A DNA stretch of 64,000 bases. It comes from Chitinophagales bacterium. Its GTDB lineage: Bacteria; Bacteroidota; Bacteroidia; Chitinophagales; UBA2359. Each line of letters opens with the position of its first letter. Positions within the stretch are counted from its first letter, which is position 1. A program made the translations under genes and the position numbers. Of the stretch, positions 42,783-52,240 are shown in pieces. The DNA is taken from NCBI GenBank assembly GCA_020636475.1, contig JACJXU010000010.1, positions 50,114 through 114,113 on the forward strand, in the 5' to 3' direction. The notes below the pieces were generated by a model. It was given only the letters and a program-made list of their open reading frames with translations, had not been told where the DNA came from and ran no database searches.

Positions 42783-44183
42783 CTATATTTGAAAATGCTG
42801 CTTGTAGTCGGGTATGTAAATGTTGTGAAAATCGCGCTGTAACAAGGTAGCACGATAATCTTCCATTACTTCGGGATCGCCGTGTACAAGAAATATTTTT
42901 TTCATAATTTGTTTGTCTTGGCAAGAAATGGTGCGAATCATTTCCTCATAGTCGCCGTGTGCACTAAAGGCATTAATTTTTCTTACATCGGCTCTTACTT
43001 TGTAAGGTTTGCCAAACAATGAAACCTCCTCTGCGCCATTCACAAGCTGCCCGCCCACACTCGATTTCGAACAATAACCCACAATAAGAATGGTATTTTT
43101 TTTGTTTTCGATACTGTTTATCAAATGATGTTTTATGCGTCCGCCTTCAATCATTCCCGAAGCCGAAATAATAATACAAGGCTCTTTTATGTCATTAAGG
43201 GCTTTCGATTCGTCCACACTACGCACATAGGTAAGGCGCGAAAAACCAAAAGGGTCAGGGTCTTTTTGCATAAAACGCTGCATGTCTTCATTAAAACAGT
43301 CGCTGTGCTCGCGCATCACTTCGGTAGCGTCTATTGCCATAGGGCTATCTACAAAAACCTTAATAGGCGGCATTTGTCCTTCAAATTCCAAATCGTTGAG
43401 TACACTCACTATCTCTTGCGTTCTGCCTACACTAAATGCCGGAATAATGAGTTTGCCTCCTTTTTCGATACAGGTGCTACGCACTACTTCCAAGAGTTTT
43501 TCTTTGGGTTTGGGTGGGTGTGGATGCAAGCGATTGCCATACGTACTTTCGGCAATAAGAAAATCGCACTGCGGAAAATCCTGCGGCGTGCGGATAATAC
43601 GATTGGTATATCGCCCGAGGTCGCCGGTAAATGCAATGCGATGATAGTGCATACCATCTTTTATACGCAAATTCACCACCGCACTGCCCAAAATATGACC
43701 TGCATCAGTAAATTCCACCCATACATCTTCATCAATTTGCTTTACGGTATTATAAGGAATAGTATAAAAACTGCTCATACAGGCTTTGGCATCTTCAATA
43801 GTATAAATAGGCTTGATAAGCGGCTTGCCGCGTTCTTTTAGTGCCAGATTGATGTATTTTATATCCGATTCCTGAATGTGTGCACTATCCAAGAGCATAA
43901 ACTCGCACAAGTCGCGCGTGGCAGGCGTACACCAAATTTTTCCTTCATAGCCTTCTTTTACCAATTTGGGAATTAAACCCGAATGGTCGATATGTGCGTG
44001 CGACAAGATAAAAAGGTCTATATCTTTTGGATTAAAGCCAAAATGACGGTTCAGTCCATCAACCTGACTTCCTTTTCCTTGAAAAAGTCCGCAATCCAAC
44101 AATATTCTTTTTCCACTTTTAAGCGTTATCACATGCTTACTGCCCGTAACTTGTTGCGCGGCACCATAAAAAGCTATTTCCAT
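42783..44183 (-). CDS. Metallo-beta-lactamase/beta-CASP RNA-processing exonuclease-like protein
   Basis: 466 residues. Zinc motifs are SHAHIDHSG (HxHxDH) and further His/Asp in FTDAGHILGSAV and FTGDLGRY. The beta-CASP region includes PAFSVGRTQEIV, CIIISASGMIEGGRI and INAFSAHGDYEEM (motif C His). The family contains CPSF-73-like and RNase J-like enzymes that cut or trim RNA. The ATG is preceded by the M43 protease gene (16-bp gap), suggesting cotranscription without an obvious functional link. Confidence 0.92.
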   Translation of the reverse strand: MEIAFYGAAQQVTGSKHVITLKSGKRILLDCGLFQGKGSQVDGLNRHFGFNPKDIDLFILSHAHIDHSGLIPKLVKEGYEGKIWCTPATRDLCEFMLLDSAHIQESDIKYINLALKERGKPLIKPIYTIEDAKACMSSFYTIPYNTVKQIDEDVWVEFTDAGHILGSAVVNLRIKDGMHYHRIAFTGDLGRYTNRIIRTPQDFPQCDFLIAESTYGNRLHPHPPKPKEKLLEVVRSTCIEKGGKLIIPAFSVGRTQEIVSVLNDLEFEGQMPPIKVFVDSPMAIDATEVMREHSDCFNEDMQRFMQKDPDPFGFSRLTYVRSVDESKALNDIKEPCIIISASGMIEGGRIKHHLINSIENKKNTILIVGYCSKSSVGGQLVNGAEEVSLFGKPYKVRADVRKINAFSAHGDYEEMIRTISCQDKQIMKKIFLVHGDPEVMEDYRATLLQRDFHNIYIPDYKQHFQI

Positions 44184-44199
44184 AATATTCTTTTATTTT

Positions 44200-45513
44200 T
44201 TAATGAATTAATTCTTTCAACATTTTTCTTAAGGCTCTTTTTTCTAAAAAAATTTCTTTCGTTTCATTGGCAAAATGTGTCAAATCGCTGTTCGCTGTTT
44301 TTTCAAAGACTGCTTTTTGCTTTTTTGTATGAAACAAGGTAACGCCCGTCCACTCATCGCCACAAATATTGGTAATTTCGCTACCATTATCTAAAAACAA
44401 TTTACCGCCGGGCAAGATATAAATTTGCGCGCCTTTGGGCAAAGATAATTTGCAGTGCAGGGTCAAAAAAGCGTCTTTTTCTATTATAATATCACCTTCC
44501 AAATATTTTATATCACACCAATCCACTTCGTTTCCGGCTTCGATTATCACTTTTTTGTCGGACTTGTAGCTACACCAAGTGTTGAGCAGATTTTTGCCTT
44601 GCGGCGCGCCCTCACGGTAAAAGTTATAATTTATTTTTGCCAACTGGCAAGGTGTGTAGGCTTGTTGAAACGCGTTGTAATCCATTACATTGTTCGACAC
44701 TTCGCCCCATTCATCGCAGCCGGGGTCGGCGGGGTCAATATACCAGCAGTTGCGGTTTTTGGGCGTATCCGGACAGCCATCTTCCATTGACCATGTATGT
44801 GCCAAGCCCAAACTATGTCCAATTTCGTGATTCATCAAACGCGCAATAGAACCTACGGTTTCCGCTAAATTTTGATTAGCATTGTTAATGTAATGATGAT
44901 AACTGTTGGCAATTTTTACCCAATGAGGTTTGCCTACACCGTCTGCCGAAGTTTTGTACGTAGGCGAAGCAATACTGTCGGGATGATGCTCCAACAAAAA
45001 AATATTGAGTACTTCATCGCCGCATTTTTTGTACGTTTCAAATTGCTTGTCACTGAAAAGGCTATAATCGCGGCTACTGTGTGTTTTGTTGTAGTAGCAC
45101 AAATAATCGTCTTGGTGAAAATAAATACCATCATCCTCAGGGTCGTCTGAATTGCAGGGAGAAATTACATACCTAAAATTGATAGGCAAAGCGGGCAAAT
45201 CATTATTCGCCGGAATATTCATTTTCAAATTATGCTCCAATCGCTCATTACAGCCTTCTATTAACATTCTCGCATATTCGCGCCCTGTTTCTTCCGAAAA
45301 GTTGAGCGTTGTGTCTTTAGCATCAATAAAATGAACATTTACGCGCACGTATTTCGTGGGATAAAAATTCATATTTTTAGGGTCTGGGGCATAATTGGAA
45401 GCCGTACCGCAGTTGCAAATTACTTTATCATTGTTTGGTCGGGACACTGTTTTTTGTGCTGTTAGTGCCATTTGTACAAGAAGTATTGTTAAAAAAACAG
45501 AAATTTTACGCAT
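44200..45513 (-). CDS. Exported M43-family zinc metalloprotease (cytophagalysin-like)
   Basis: 437 residues. Signal peptide MRKISVFLTILLVQMALTA. The catalytic motif LMNHEIGHSLGLAHTW contains HExxHxxGxxH, and SNNVMDYNAF is the Met-turn; both define metzincins of family M43 (cytophagalysin/pappalysin-like). Before it, an N-terminal pro-region has Cys residues. After the protease domain comes a beta-helix-like stretch (CDIKYLEGDIIIEKDAFLTL, GAQIYILPGGKLFLDNG). The C-terminal 40 residues are charged and lack a type IX sorting domain, so the export route beyond the Sec system is unclear. Confidence 0.9.
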   Translation of the reverse strand: MRKISVFLTILLVQMALTAQKTVSRPNNDKVICNCGTASNYAPDPKNMNFYPTKYVRVNVHFIDAKDTTLNFSEETGREYARMLIEGCNERLEHNLKMNIPANNDLPALPINFRYVISPCNSDDPEDDGIYFHQDDYLCYYNKTHSSRDYSLFSDKQFETYKKCGDEVLNIFLLEHHPDSIASPTYKTSADGVGKPHWVKIANSYHHYINNANQNLAETVGSIARLMNHEIGHSLGLAHTWSMEDGCPDTPKNRNCWYIDPADPGCDEWGEVSNNVMDYNAFQQAYTPCQLAKINYNFYREGAPQGKNLLNTWCSYKSDKKVIIEAGNEVDWCDIKYLEGDIIIEKDAFLTLHCKLSLPKGAQIYILPGGKLFLDNGSEITNICGDEWTGVTLFHTKKQKAVFEKTANSDLTHFANETKEIFLEKRALRKMLKELIH

Positions 45514-45589
45514 TACTTTATAAATTATTCACAAATTTTTTTTGTGTGCAAAAAGGTATTAATTTTAACGCGAAAAAACAAAATAAAAA

Positions 45590-46141
45590 ATGAAACCTTT
45601 ACTTATTCTAAGCATAGTTTGCAGTTTGTTCTTGGCAGCTTGCAATAATGGAAATAATAAAGAAAAAGAGCAGGAAAATATTGCCGCTGCCGAAAAAGAA
45701 CTTTTTGGAAATCAAAATGCGGCAAGTTTTGATAGCAAAAAAGCCGAAAGTTTGGCACAATCATATGAACAATATGCCAGCAATTACAGCGATGACCCCA
45801 AAGCACCGGAATATCTTTTTAAAGCGGGCGAAGTGTTGCGCTCGGCACATCAGTTTGATGCGGCAATTGACAACTATAAAAAGATTTACGAAAAATATCC
45901 CAATTTCAACAAAACGCCTCAAAGTCTCTTTTTGATTGGATTTACCTACGAAAACGATTTAAAAAACATCACAGAGGCACAAAAATATTACGAATTATTT
46001 TTGCAAAAATACCCGAATCACGAAATGGCAGATGATGCAAAGTTTTTGCTGCAAAATTTGGGAAAATCGCCGGAAGATATTATTAAAGACTTTATGCACA
46101 ACGACAGCACCAAACAAGTTTTAGCTACTCCGGCTTCTTGA
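45590..46141 (+). CDS. Tetratricopeptide-repeat lipoprotein
   Basis: 183 residues. The lipoprotein signal ends LFLAAC (Cys18). Three TPR-like helix pairs follow: SYEQYASNYSDDPKAPEYLF, QFDAAIDNYKKIYEKYPNFN and ITEAQKYYELFLQKYPNHEM. The layout resembles BamD/YbgF-type assembly proteins, but without a definite assignment. Its 3' end overlaps the convergent cdaA gene by 17 bp. Confidence 0.8.
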   Translation: MKPLLILSIVCSLFLAACNNGNNKEKEQENIAAAEKELFGNQNAASFDSKKAESLAQSYEQYASNYSDDPKAPEYLFKAGEVLRSAHQFDAAIDNYKKIYEKYPNFNKTPQSLFLIGFTYENDLKNITEAQKYYELFLQKYPNHEMADDAKFLLQNLGKSPEDIIKDFMHNDSTKQVLATPAS

Positions 46142-46949
46142 TATTCTGTCCGATAAAAGCTTGTCGCACTACTTGCTGAATACGCTCTTCATTGAGACCG
46201 CTTACTATTTTTCCGTGTTGTGCAAAAGAAATAGTACCCGTTTCTTCCGATACTACCAATACCGAAACTTCTAAGCGTTCGGTGATGCCAATAGCCGCTT
46301 TGTGGCGCATACCAAAGTTTTCGGGCAGATTGGTTTGTTCGGTTACGGGCAATACGCAAGCGGCGGCGATAATTTTTTCGCTACTCAGCAGCATTGCACC
46401 ATCGTGTAAAGGAGATTTTTTCTGAAATATAGCTTCTATCAATGCGCCGTTTATATCGGCGTTAAGCATTTTGCCACTATCTAAAATAGTCGGTTTTTCG
46501 TCCGTAGGCAAAAGCACCAACAAAGCTCCTAATTTATTTTCCGACAGTTTTATCAAGGCACGGCTTATTTCTTCGGCAACCCACTTGTATTCTTGTGAAA
46601 CAGATTTTTTGTGCCCAAAGAAAAACTGCCAAATGCTGTTTTGCTTACCAATGCCGCTACGTCTGCCTAAAACTAATAGAAAACTGCGCACTTCCGGCTG
46701 AAAAACAATGAGCAAAGCAATAACGCCCACTTCTATAAACTTGCCTAAAATGCCCGACATTAGCCGCATGCCTAAGGCATTTACAATAAAGTTGAGGACA
46801 AAAAACAGGATAATCCCAATGAGAATATTAAACGACAAATTGCCGCGCAACAAGCGATATACTTGGTACATCAATATCGCCGCCAGTACAATGTCGAACA
46901 CATCTAAAAGGCGGATTTCTAAAAAGCCAAAAGGGATTGCTGCTATCAA
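46125..46949 (-). CDS. cdaA: Diadenylate cyclase CdaA
   Basis: 274 residues. Three N-terminal membrane helices (VFDIVLAAILMYQVY; FNILIGIILFFVLNFIV; FIEVGVIALLIVF) precede the DisA_N/DAC domain with the catalytic DGA in SPLHDGAMLL and the RHR-like motif in FGMRHKAAIG, where the third position is Lys. It makes c-di-AMP from two ATP at the membrane, controlling osmolyte and cell-wall homeostasis. folP lies 87 bp upstream on the same strand, a common pairing in Bacteroidota. Confidence 0.94.
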   Translation of the reverse strand: MIAAIPFGFLEIRLLDVFDIVLAAILMYQVYRLLRGNLSFNILIGIILFFVLNFIVNALGMRLMSGILGKFIEVGVIALLIVFQPEVRSFLLVLGRRSGIGKQNSIWQFFFGHKKSVSQEYKWVAEEISRALIKLSENKLGALLVLLPTDEKPTILDSGKMLNADINGALIEAIFQKKSPLHDGAMLLSSEKIIAAACVLPVTEQTNLPENFGMRHKAAIGITERLEVSVLVVSEETGTISFAQHGKIVSGLNEERIQQVVRQAFIGQNIKKPE

Positions 46950-47036
46950 AAAAAAAATTGTTTTGTATTGTTTCGTTTTTCGACAGCCAATTTACATTTA
47001 TTCGCCGAAAAAATAGAAAAGGTAGGTATATTCTTT

Positions 47037-47870
47037 TTAGGCTTCGCAAAACATTTGCCACAGTTTTAGGGTCTCACACGCTTCGGCAACATCGTGTACG
47101 CGTAAAATATCGGCACCCTGCCAGAGTGCTAAGGTATTGCAAACGGTAGTGCCATTCAAGGATTCGCGGGGAGTAGTTTGTAAGGTTTTCCAAATCATAG
47201 ATTTGCGCGACAAACCTGCGAGTACGGGCAATTGAAACAATTCTTTGAACATAGACAAGTTTTTGAGCAAGGTAAAATTGTGTTCAATACTCTTGCCAAA
47301 ACCAAAACCTACATCTAACACTATTTCATTTACGCCAATGCTTTTTACATAAGCTATTTTCTCCACAAAAAAATCGACGAGCTCCACTAATATATCATCG
47401 TAGGTGGGACTTTGCTGCATGCTTTGCGGCAAGCCTTGCATGTGCATCAGCACGTAGGGCAATTGGTAAGCCGCTGCTACTTGCACAATTTCGGCATCAA
47501 TGCTTCCCGCCGAAATATCGTTTATCATTTTTGCGCCCACATCAGCACAAGCCTGCGCCACTATTCCGTAAACGGTATCAATAGAAATAATACTTTCGGG
47601 AAACTCTTTCGCCAACTGTGTCACTAATGGGACTACCCTTTCTATTTCGGTTTGTGGAGAAATAACAGCCGCTCCCGGACGACTTGACATGCCACCTACA
47701 TCAATTATAGTAGACCCTGCGGCAAGCATTTTTTCGGCGGCAGCTATGGCTGCGCTACTATTGGCATAAGCACCTCCGTCATAAAAAGAGTCGGGGGTAT
47801 AGTTGATAATGCCCATGATAATCGGCTTTGCCAAAGCGCATATTTTTCTTCCAAAGTTTATGCTTTGCAA
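47037..47870 (-). CDS. folP: Dihydropteroate synthase
   Basis: 277 residues. IMGIINYTPDSFYDGG is the first signature (MGI.N.TPDSFxDGG), IIDVGGMSSRPGA the second, with Asp and Arg, then KMINDIS, LDVGFGFGKS, PVLAGLSRKSM (Lys/Ser of the pterin pocket) and ADILRVHDVAE. It condenses para-aminobenzoate with the pterin pyrophosphate in folate synthesis. It starts 14 bp after a small membrane gene and precedes cdaA. Confidence 0.95.
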   Translation of the reverse strand: MQSINFGRKICALAKPIIMGIINYTPDSFYDGGAYANSSAAIAAAEKMLAAGSTIIDVGGMSSRPGAAVISPQTEIERVVPLVTQLAKEFPESIISIDTVYGIVAQACADVGAKMINDISAGSIDAEIVQVAAAYQLPYVLMHMQGLPQSMQQSPTYDDILVELVDFFVEKIAYVKSIGVNEIVLDVGFGFGKSIEHNFTLLKNLSMFKELFQLPVLAGLSRKSMIWKTLQTTPRESLNGTTVCNTLALWQGADILRVHDVAEACETLKLWQMFCEA

Positions 47871-47884
47871 AGCTGAGTTTGTTT

Positions 47885-48079
47885 TTATTCGTCCTCGTGG
47901 TCAGAATGGTCAATCCCCAACAAAGTATAAATGGGAGACATTCCCGTTAAGGCAATAATAAAAAACGGTAAAGCAAAAAACATTATCGCTGGTATTTTCG
48001 TCAATGCTCCAATCATAACAATTACAATCATAATGACGTAATGCAAAATAATGTCTTTGAAATTCAGGTTATATTTCAT
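47885..48079 (-). CDS. Small two-helix membrane protein
   Basis: 64 residues. Hydrophobic segments at about 13-28 and 33-52 (IMIVIVMIGALTKIP; FALPFFIIALTGMSP) resemble the DUF2892 type. A His/Asp-rich tail follows (IDHSDHEDE). It is 14 bp upstream of folP and therefore probably in its operon. Function is unknown. Confidence 0.65.
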   Translation of the reverse strand: MKYNLNFKDIILHYVIMIVIVMIGALTKIPAIMFFALPFFIIALTGMSPIYTLLGIDHSDHEDE

Positions 48080-48151
48080 AATATTTTCGGAAAATAATTT
48101 ACAATTAAACTTCTGCGCGCAAAAATACAGAATTTATCTTTACTTATACTA

Positions 48152-48188
48152 AAAAGTGCATTGTTTTGTTGTAAAACAATGCACTTTT
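48152..48188. terminator. Strong hairpin terminator (both directions)
   Basis: A perfect 16-bp stem, AAAAGTGCATTGTTTT (48152-48167), with a 5-nt loop and the complementary arm at 48173-48188 ending in TTTT. It terminates the TM2-domain gene read leftwards. Confidence 0.9.
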
Positions 48189-48213
48189 AACCACTTTATA
48201 GTAAGGAAATATG

Positions 48214-48663
48214 TCAGAACTTATTCCCCCACATAAAGAATTTCGGATTGTCAATGTAATTACTGATATCATCGTCTATCATACCGATTAACAGCATAAT
48301 CCAGTCAACCATGGCTACAATACCACAGCCACCAAGCGTAAGGATATAGCCAATAAATGTAAGTGTAGCAGTACCCAAATACAAACGGTGGATACCAAGT
48401 GTACCAAGTGCCCAAGCCAAAATAAATGCAACTACGGCATTTTTATCGTTCGCAGCACTGCTAAACGACAACATACCTGCGTATGTAGCACTTGCATCGG
48501 CAGTTTGTGCCATATCGGCAAGGTACATAGACGTTTCGGTGCTGGCAGCAAACATTGCTTCCACCGCTTGGTTATCCAATTTGTACTTGCTTCCCGCATA
48601 CGCTTGTGTAGTACCCACGAAAATGAGTAATAACAACACGATAAAATTTTTCATCATAATCAT
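48214..48663 (-). CDS. TM2-domain protein
   Basis: 149 residues. A signal peptide (FIVLLLLIFVGTTQAYA) is followed by a short linker and the TM2 domain: VAFILAWALGTLGIHRLYLG, then ILTLGGCGIVAMVDWIMLLI, two membrane helices separated by a tight turn with the family G-(x)-H-R-(x)-Y-(x)-G motif. The role of TM2 proteins in bacteria is unknown. The chain ends in NPKFFMWGNKF. Single gene with its own terminator. Confidence 0.88.
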   Translation of the reverse strand: MIMMKNFIVLLLLIFVGTTQAYAGSKYKLDNQAVEAMFAASTETSMYLADMAQTADASATYAGMLSFSSAANDKNAVVAFILAWALGTLGIHRLYLGTATLTFIGYILTLGGCGIVAMVDWIMLLIGMIDDDISNYIDNPKFFMWGNKF

Positions 48664-48780
48664 AACATTTTAAAGGTGAAAAAATAATATTAAATAAAAA
48701 ACGCATCTTTGTAAAGGCATAAAGATACAAAGCAAAGTAATTTTACCAAATAAAATATATTTTTTCAAAAAAATTTTTCT

Positions 48781-49830
48781 GTGAAAATTTCCGAAAACGA
48801 AGAAGATATTTTCTTAAACGATAATAACGAAGAACAAGAAGAACTATACGAGCATTATAGATTTACCGCTGACCGCAAGCAAAGTTTACTGCGTATTGAC
48901 AAATTTTTGGGCGACCGCTTAGAAAATACCAGTAGAAACAGAATTCAAAATGCTGCCAAGGCGAGTTCTATATTGGTAAATGGCATAGCCGTAAAACAAA
49001 ACTATAAGGTAAAACCCAACGATGTAATAAGCATTGTACTACCCTACCCCGAACGCAACAATACTTTAGAACCGGAGAATATTCCTTTGGATATTGTGTA
49101 TGAAGACGAGGCGGTTTTGGTACTCAACAAGCCTGCTGGTTTAGTCGTTCATCCGGGTGTGGGCAATTTCGATGGCACATTGGTAAATGGCTTGCTGTAT
49201 CATTTTCAAAACTTGCCCGCGCGTTCCGGCGATGCGTATCCGGGCTTGGTGCATCGTATTGACAAAGATACCACCGGACTGTTGGTGATTGCCAAAGATG
49301 ATGAAAGCATGAGCTTTTTGGCAAAACAGTTTTTCAACCGTACGGTTTACCGCCGCTATATTGCCTTAGTGTGGGGCGACTTGCCGGACGAAGAAGGAAT
49401 CATTGAAGGCAATATAGGAAGACATGCGCGCTACCGCAAAATGATGGACGTGTATCCCGAAGGTGATGCCGGAAAACCCGCGCGCACACATTACAAAGTG
49501 TTAGAACGGCTCGGCTATGTAAGTGTAGTAGAATGTCGCTTGGAAACAGGGCGCACGCATCAAATTCGCGTACACTTTAAGTATATCGGACATCCGCTTT
49601 TCAACGACCCGCTCTACGATGGCAATCGTATTGTGAAAGGTACTATCTATAGTAAATACAAACAGTTTGTCGAAAATTGCTTTTCACTACTTCCACGTCA
49701 GGCATTACATGCGCGTGCTTTGGGATTTGTGCATCCGCGTACGGGCGAATATTTGCAGTTTGAAGCCGATATGCCCGAAGATATGCAAACCGTGATTGAC
49801 AAATGGCGAAATTATATGCAAAACAGGTGA
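48781..49830 (+). CDS. rluD: RluA-family 23S rRNA pseudouridine synthase
   Basis: 349 residues, GTG start at 48781; acidic N-terminal ~25 residues. An S4 RNA-binding domain (RIDKFLGDRLENTSRNRIQN) occupies about residues 38-95. The catalytic domain has VLNKPAGLVVHPG, PGLVHRIDKDTTGLLV with the nucleophilic Asp in HRIDKDT, and ETGRTHQIRVH. It isomerises uridines in 23S rRNA helix 69 or tRNA; the RluD-like name is by overall layout. No operon partner is close. Confidence 0.92.
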   Translation: MKISENEEDIFLNDNNEEQEELYEHYRFTADRKQSLLRIDKFLGDRLENTSRNRIQNAAKASSILVNGIAVKQNYKVKPNDVISIVLPYPERNNTLEPENIPLDIVYEDEAVLVLNKPAGLVVHPGVGNFDGTLVNGLLYHFQNLPARSGDAYPGLVHRIDKDTTGLLVIAKDDESMSFLAKQFFNRTVYRRYIALVWGDLPDEEGIIEGNIGRHARYRKMMDVYPEGDAGKPARTHYKVLERLGYVSVVECRLETGRTHQIRVHFKYIGHPLFNDPLYDGNRIVKGTIYSKYKQFVENCFSLLPRQALHARALGFVHPRTGEYLQFEADMPEDMQTVIDKWRNYMQNR

Positions 49831-50367
49831 ATTATCCTTAGCTTTTTAAGAGATTTTATCGAATTTATTTTTCAAACTAAAGCAAACACCGTTCAGTCCT
49901 TAATTTGTTCACCTAAAATTATTTGGGCAAAATTCCACAAACCGAACAATTACTATTTGTATTTATACTAAAACCGTATGAAAGTTGCGTATTGGTTTGG
50001 GTATTATTAAGAGTAAGTACTCTCCCCGCAACTTTAGGCACAATACTAAGGCTTTGGGAACCTCTTCATTTTCTTTGCTTGTCCAAAGAAAACGAAGCAA
50101 AAGAAACGACACTTTTTTTCAAGGTATTTTTGCCCTTGCAGGGCAAAACCGCAGTTTTGGGGCGTTAAAATTTTTGAAGTTTTGGAAAAAATTTAGCCCC
50201 AAAACTGTGCTATACGGCGAAAAAAAATTTTTTACCTTTTCTAATACGCAAAAGCTATTCAATTTTAGTATTAATACTTGATTATAACAAAAAAGTGCAT
50301 TACATAAGTAAAAATTGAATAAAAATTGTAAATTTATCCGTACTAAATAAGAAAGAAAATGTAAGAG
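49831..50367. repeat. 537-bp non-coding region with several inverted repeats
   Basis: TTCTTTGCTT (50071-50080) pairs with AAGCAAAAGAA just downstream around CCAAAGAAAACG, a sequence type that recurs between genes in Bacteroidota. TTTTGCCC (50128-50135)/GGGCAAAA (50141-50148) and CAGTTTTGGGGC (50152-50163)/GCCCCAAAACTG (50196-50207) are further perfect pairs, 8 and 12 bp. Frames through this area do not look protein-like. It could be decayed repeats or a structured RNA upstream of the stress-protein gene. Confidence 0.6.
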
Positions 50368-51210
50368 ATGCAAAATATTTTAGTCCCTACCGATTTTTCT
50401 ACGTTTTCGCATAATGCCTTGCACTATGCGCTTGAAATTGCCTATACTTCCGGTGCGAAAATATTTCTTATGCACGCACTCTACAAAGGCTATGCCCCCA
50501 CACAGGCATCTACCGAAAACTTGCACCAATTTATCGAAATAAGCCACGAAAAAGCAAATGACGACTTTAAGCAATATCTCCAAAAAGTGCAGGAAGAATA
50601 CTCGCGCGAAGAGTTGAGTAACATGCCGTTGGAGTATATTTTGATGGAAGGTTTTGCAGTTGACCAAATCATCGAATTGTCGCAAGCACAGCACTTCGAT
50701 TTGTTGATTATTGGCACAAAAGGCGTGTCGGGGCTACGCCAAATGTTTTTTGGCAGCAACACCCAAGCCATTATCGAACGCACCGATGTACCCGTTTTGG
50801 CAGTGCCTATTGAAGCACAGTCTGCCGAAATTGAGAATATTGTTATCGCTACCGACCTCAGCGCAAAAGCACTTTCTGCCATTGGCAAAATATACGATAT
50901 TGCACAGTTTTTAAATGCCCGATTGAAATTTTTACACATTATTGTAGAAGAAACCCGCAGTTATGCCGACCGTTTGGAGCAATTTTTGTCCTCAGTAAAC
51001 GAAATTTTGGGCGAAGACAGCTACGACTTTATCGAAATGAAAGCCCGCTCGGTTTTAGAAGGCTTAGATGCTTATACCAAGGAAAATAAAGTGGATATTT
51101 TGGCAATGTTCCGCAAGAAACAATCCTCTCTCAATGATTTCTTTGCCATAAGTTTCACCGAAAAAATGGCTTTTCACGGCAAAGTTCCCGTGCTTATTTT
51201 CAAAAGTTAG
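50368..51210 (+). CDS. Universal stress protein with two UspA domains
   Basis: 280 residues. The first domain (about 1-145) starts MQNILVPTDFSTFSHNALHY and ends LLIIGTKGVSGLRQMFFGSN then VPVLAVP, which keeps the ATP-binding G-(2x)-G-(9x)-G-(S/N) pattern. The second (about 150-280) starts IENIVIATDLSAKALSA and ends VPVLIFKS but has a degenerate nucleotide site. UspA proteins respond to starvation and oxidative stress in the cytoplasm. It is convergent with the tocopherol-cyclase-like gene, 3 bp apart. Confidence 0.93.
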   Translation: MQNILVPTDFSTFSHNALHYALEIAYTSGAKIFLMHALYKGYAPTQASTENLHQFIEISHEKANDDFKQYLQKVQEEYSREELSNMPLEYILMEGFAVDQIIELSQAQHFDLLIIGTKGVSGLRQMFFGSNTQAIIERTDVPVLAVPIEAQSAEIENIVIATDLSAKALSAIGKIYDIAQFLNARLKFLHIIVEETRSYADRLEQFLSSVNEILGEDSYDFIEMKARSVLEGLDAYTKENKVDILAMFRKKQSSLNDFFAISFTEKMAFHGKVPVLIFKS

Positions 51211-51213
51211 CAC

Positions 51214-52194
51214 TTATTTTTTCGGCAAAAGTACCGTATAGTTATCACTAATTTCCATACCTGCACATTTTCCGGTTCCGGTGTAAATGAGCTTATTCCC
51301 CTTAAAAAACCGTATTTCTATTTCACTACCCAAACTCTCGTTTATTTTTCCTGTCATTTCTCCATTTATAGGGCTTGCCAATTTACTACCTTCTGCTTGC
51401 TGGGCTTTTATAAGCAGCAAATGACCTTGTTTGTCGGTTATTTTTATAAAAATATGCGGCGGCTCAATCTTTATTTCACCAATTTTGGCTTTGGTGTAAG
51501 TAGTAAAAGTGTAAACGGCTTCGTCTATGTACAAAATAGCCAAAAAACCGATAAATGATTTGCCCAGCCAAGGAATTTTGGCAACCGAACACATAAACGA
51601 CACCTCGCGGTCCCAGCGAAAAGTATTCGATTGCATCCACACCCATGCTTCGGGAAATGAGCGTCCCCAATCTTTCTCAATGTAGCCTCTGCCATCTTCA
51701 AAATCAATGTGTTGCCCTTGCACCACCAAATTACCCGAAATGCCGTGATACAGCGACACCAAACCATGATAACACTCCATCGAAGGAATAAATCCGTACC
51801 AACCCATAATACCCGGACGCATAAAACTTTTTTGCCAAGCATTGGTATTATGCCATTGCAAATGTCCTTGCACATCGCTTAGTTGGAGTGAAATACCTTC
51901 GGTAGAAAAAGAATTTTTGCCAATTTGAATCGCAAATTTGTGCGGGTCGGCGTTAAATTCCTCAAAAGCAAAACGGTGATAGGAAACCTTGTGATGAATA
52001 GCATCTAAAACCTGAATAAACGCATGTTTTTCGCCTTGCGCACTCATACTTACGCCCGGAATAATTGCCAGTGCCGCTTGTTTGTCGGCGGCAACCATTT
52101 TGAAATACCAACCCTCAAAATATTTTTTTTGCTTTCCCCAACCATGGTACATTTCGGGATGCCAAACGGCGCGAAGTTTATGCAATAAGTTCAT
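51214..52194 (-). CDS. Tocopherol-cyclase-family protein
   Basis: 326 residues. GWGKQKKYFEGWYFKMV near the start, IMGWYGFIPSMECYHG in the middle, and GYIEKDWGRSFPEAWVWMQS are the family's conserved blocks. Plant and cyanobacterial VTE1 closes the chromanol ring of tocopherol. Bacteroidota lack that pathway, so another ring closure or lipid role is likely. Three genes run in the same direction upstream (KTSC, fRMsr, photolyase), with a 46-bp gap. Confidence 0.85.
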   Translation of the reverse strand: MNLLHKLRAVWHPEMYHGWGKQKKYFEGWYFKMVAADKQAALAIIPGVSMSAQGEKHAFIQVLDAIHHKVSYHRFAFEEFNADPHKFAIQIGKNSFSTEGISLQLSDVQGHLQWHNTNAWQKSFMRPGIMGWYGFIPSMECYHGLVSLYHGISGNLVVQGQHIDFEDGRGYIEKDWGRSFPEAWVWMQSNTFRWDREVSFMCSVAKIPWLGKSFIGFLAILYIDEAVYTFTTYTKAKIGEIKIEPPHIFIKITDKQGHLLLIKAQQAEGSKLASPINGEMTGKINESLGSEIEIRFFKGNKLIYTGTGKCAGMEISDNYTVLLPKK

Positions 52195-52240
52195 TGTAAG
52201 TGGTGGGTCTGGTCAAAAATATTTTTAGCTATCAAGTTGT

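Noticed and set aside
49923..50281. Two overlapping 80-100 residue frames in the intergenic region before the stress-protein gene
   Set aside because: The sequence consists of inverted repeats and lacks a ribosome-binding context or protein-like composition.
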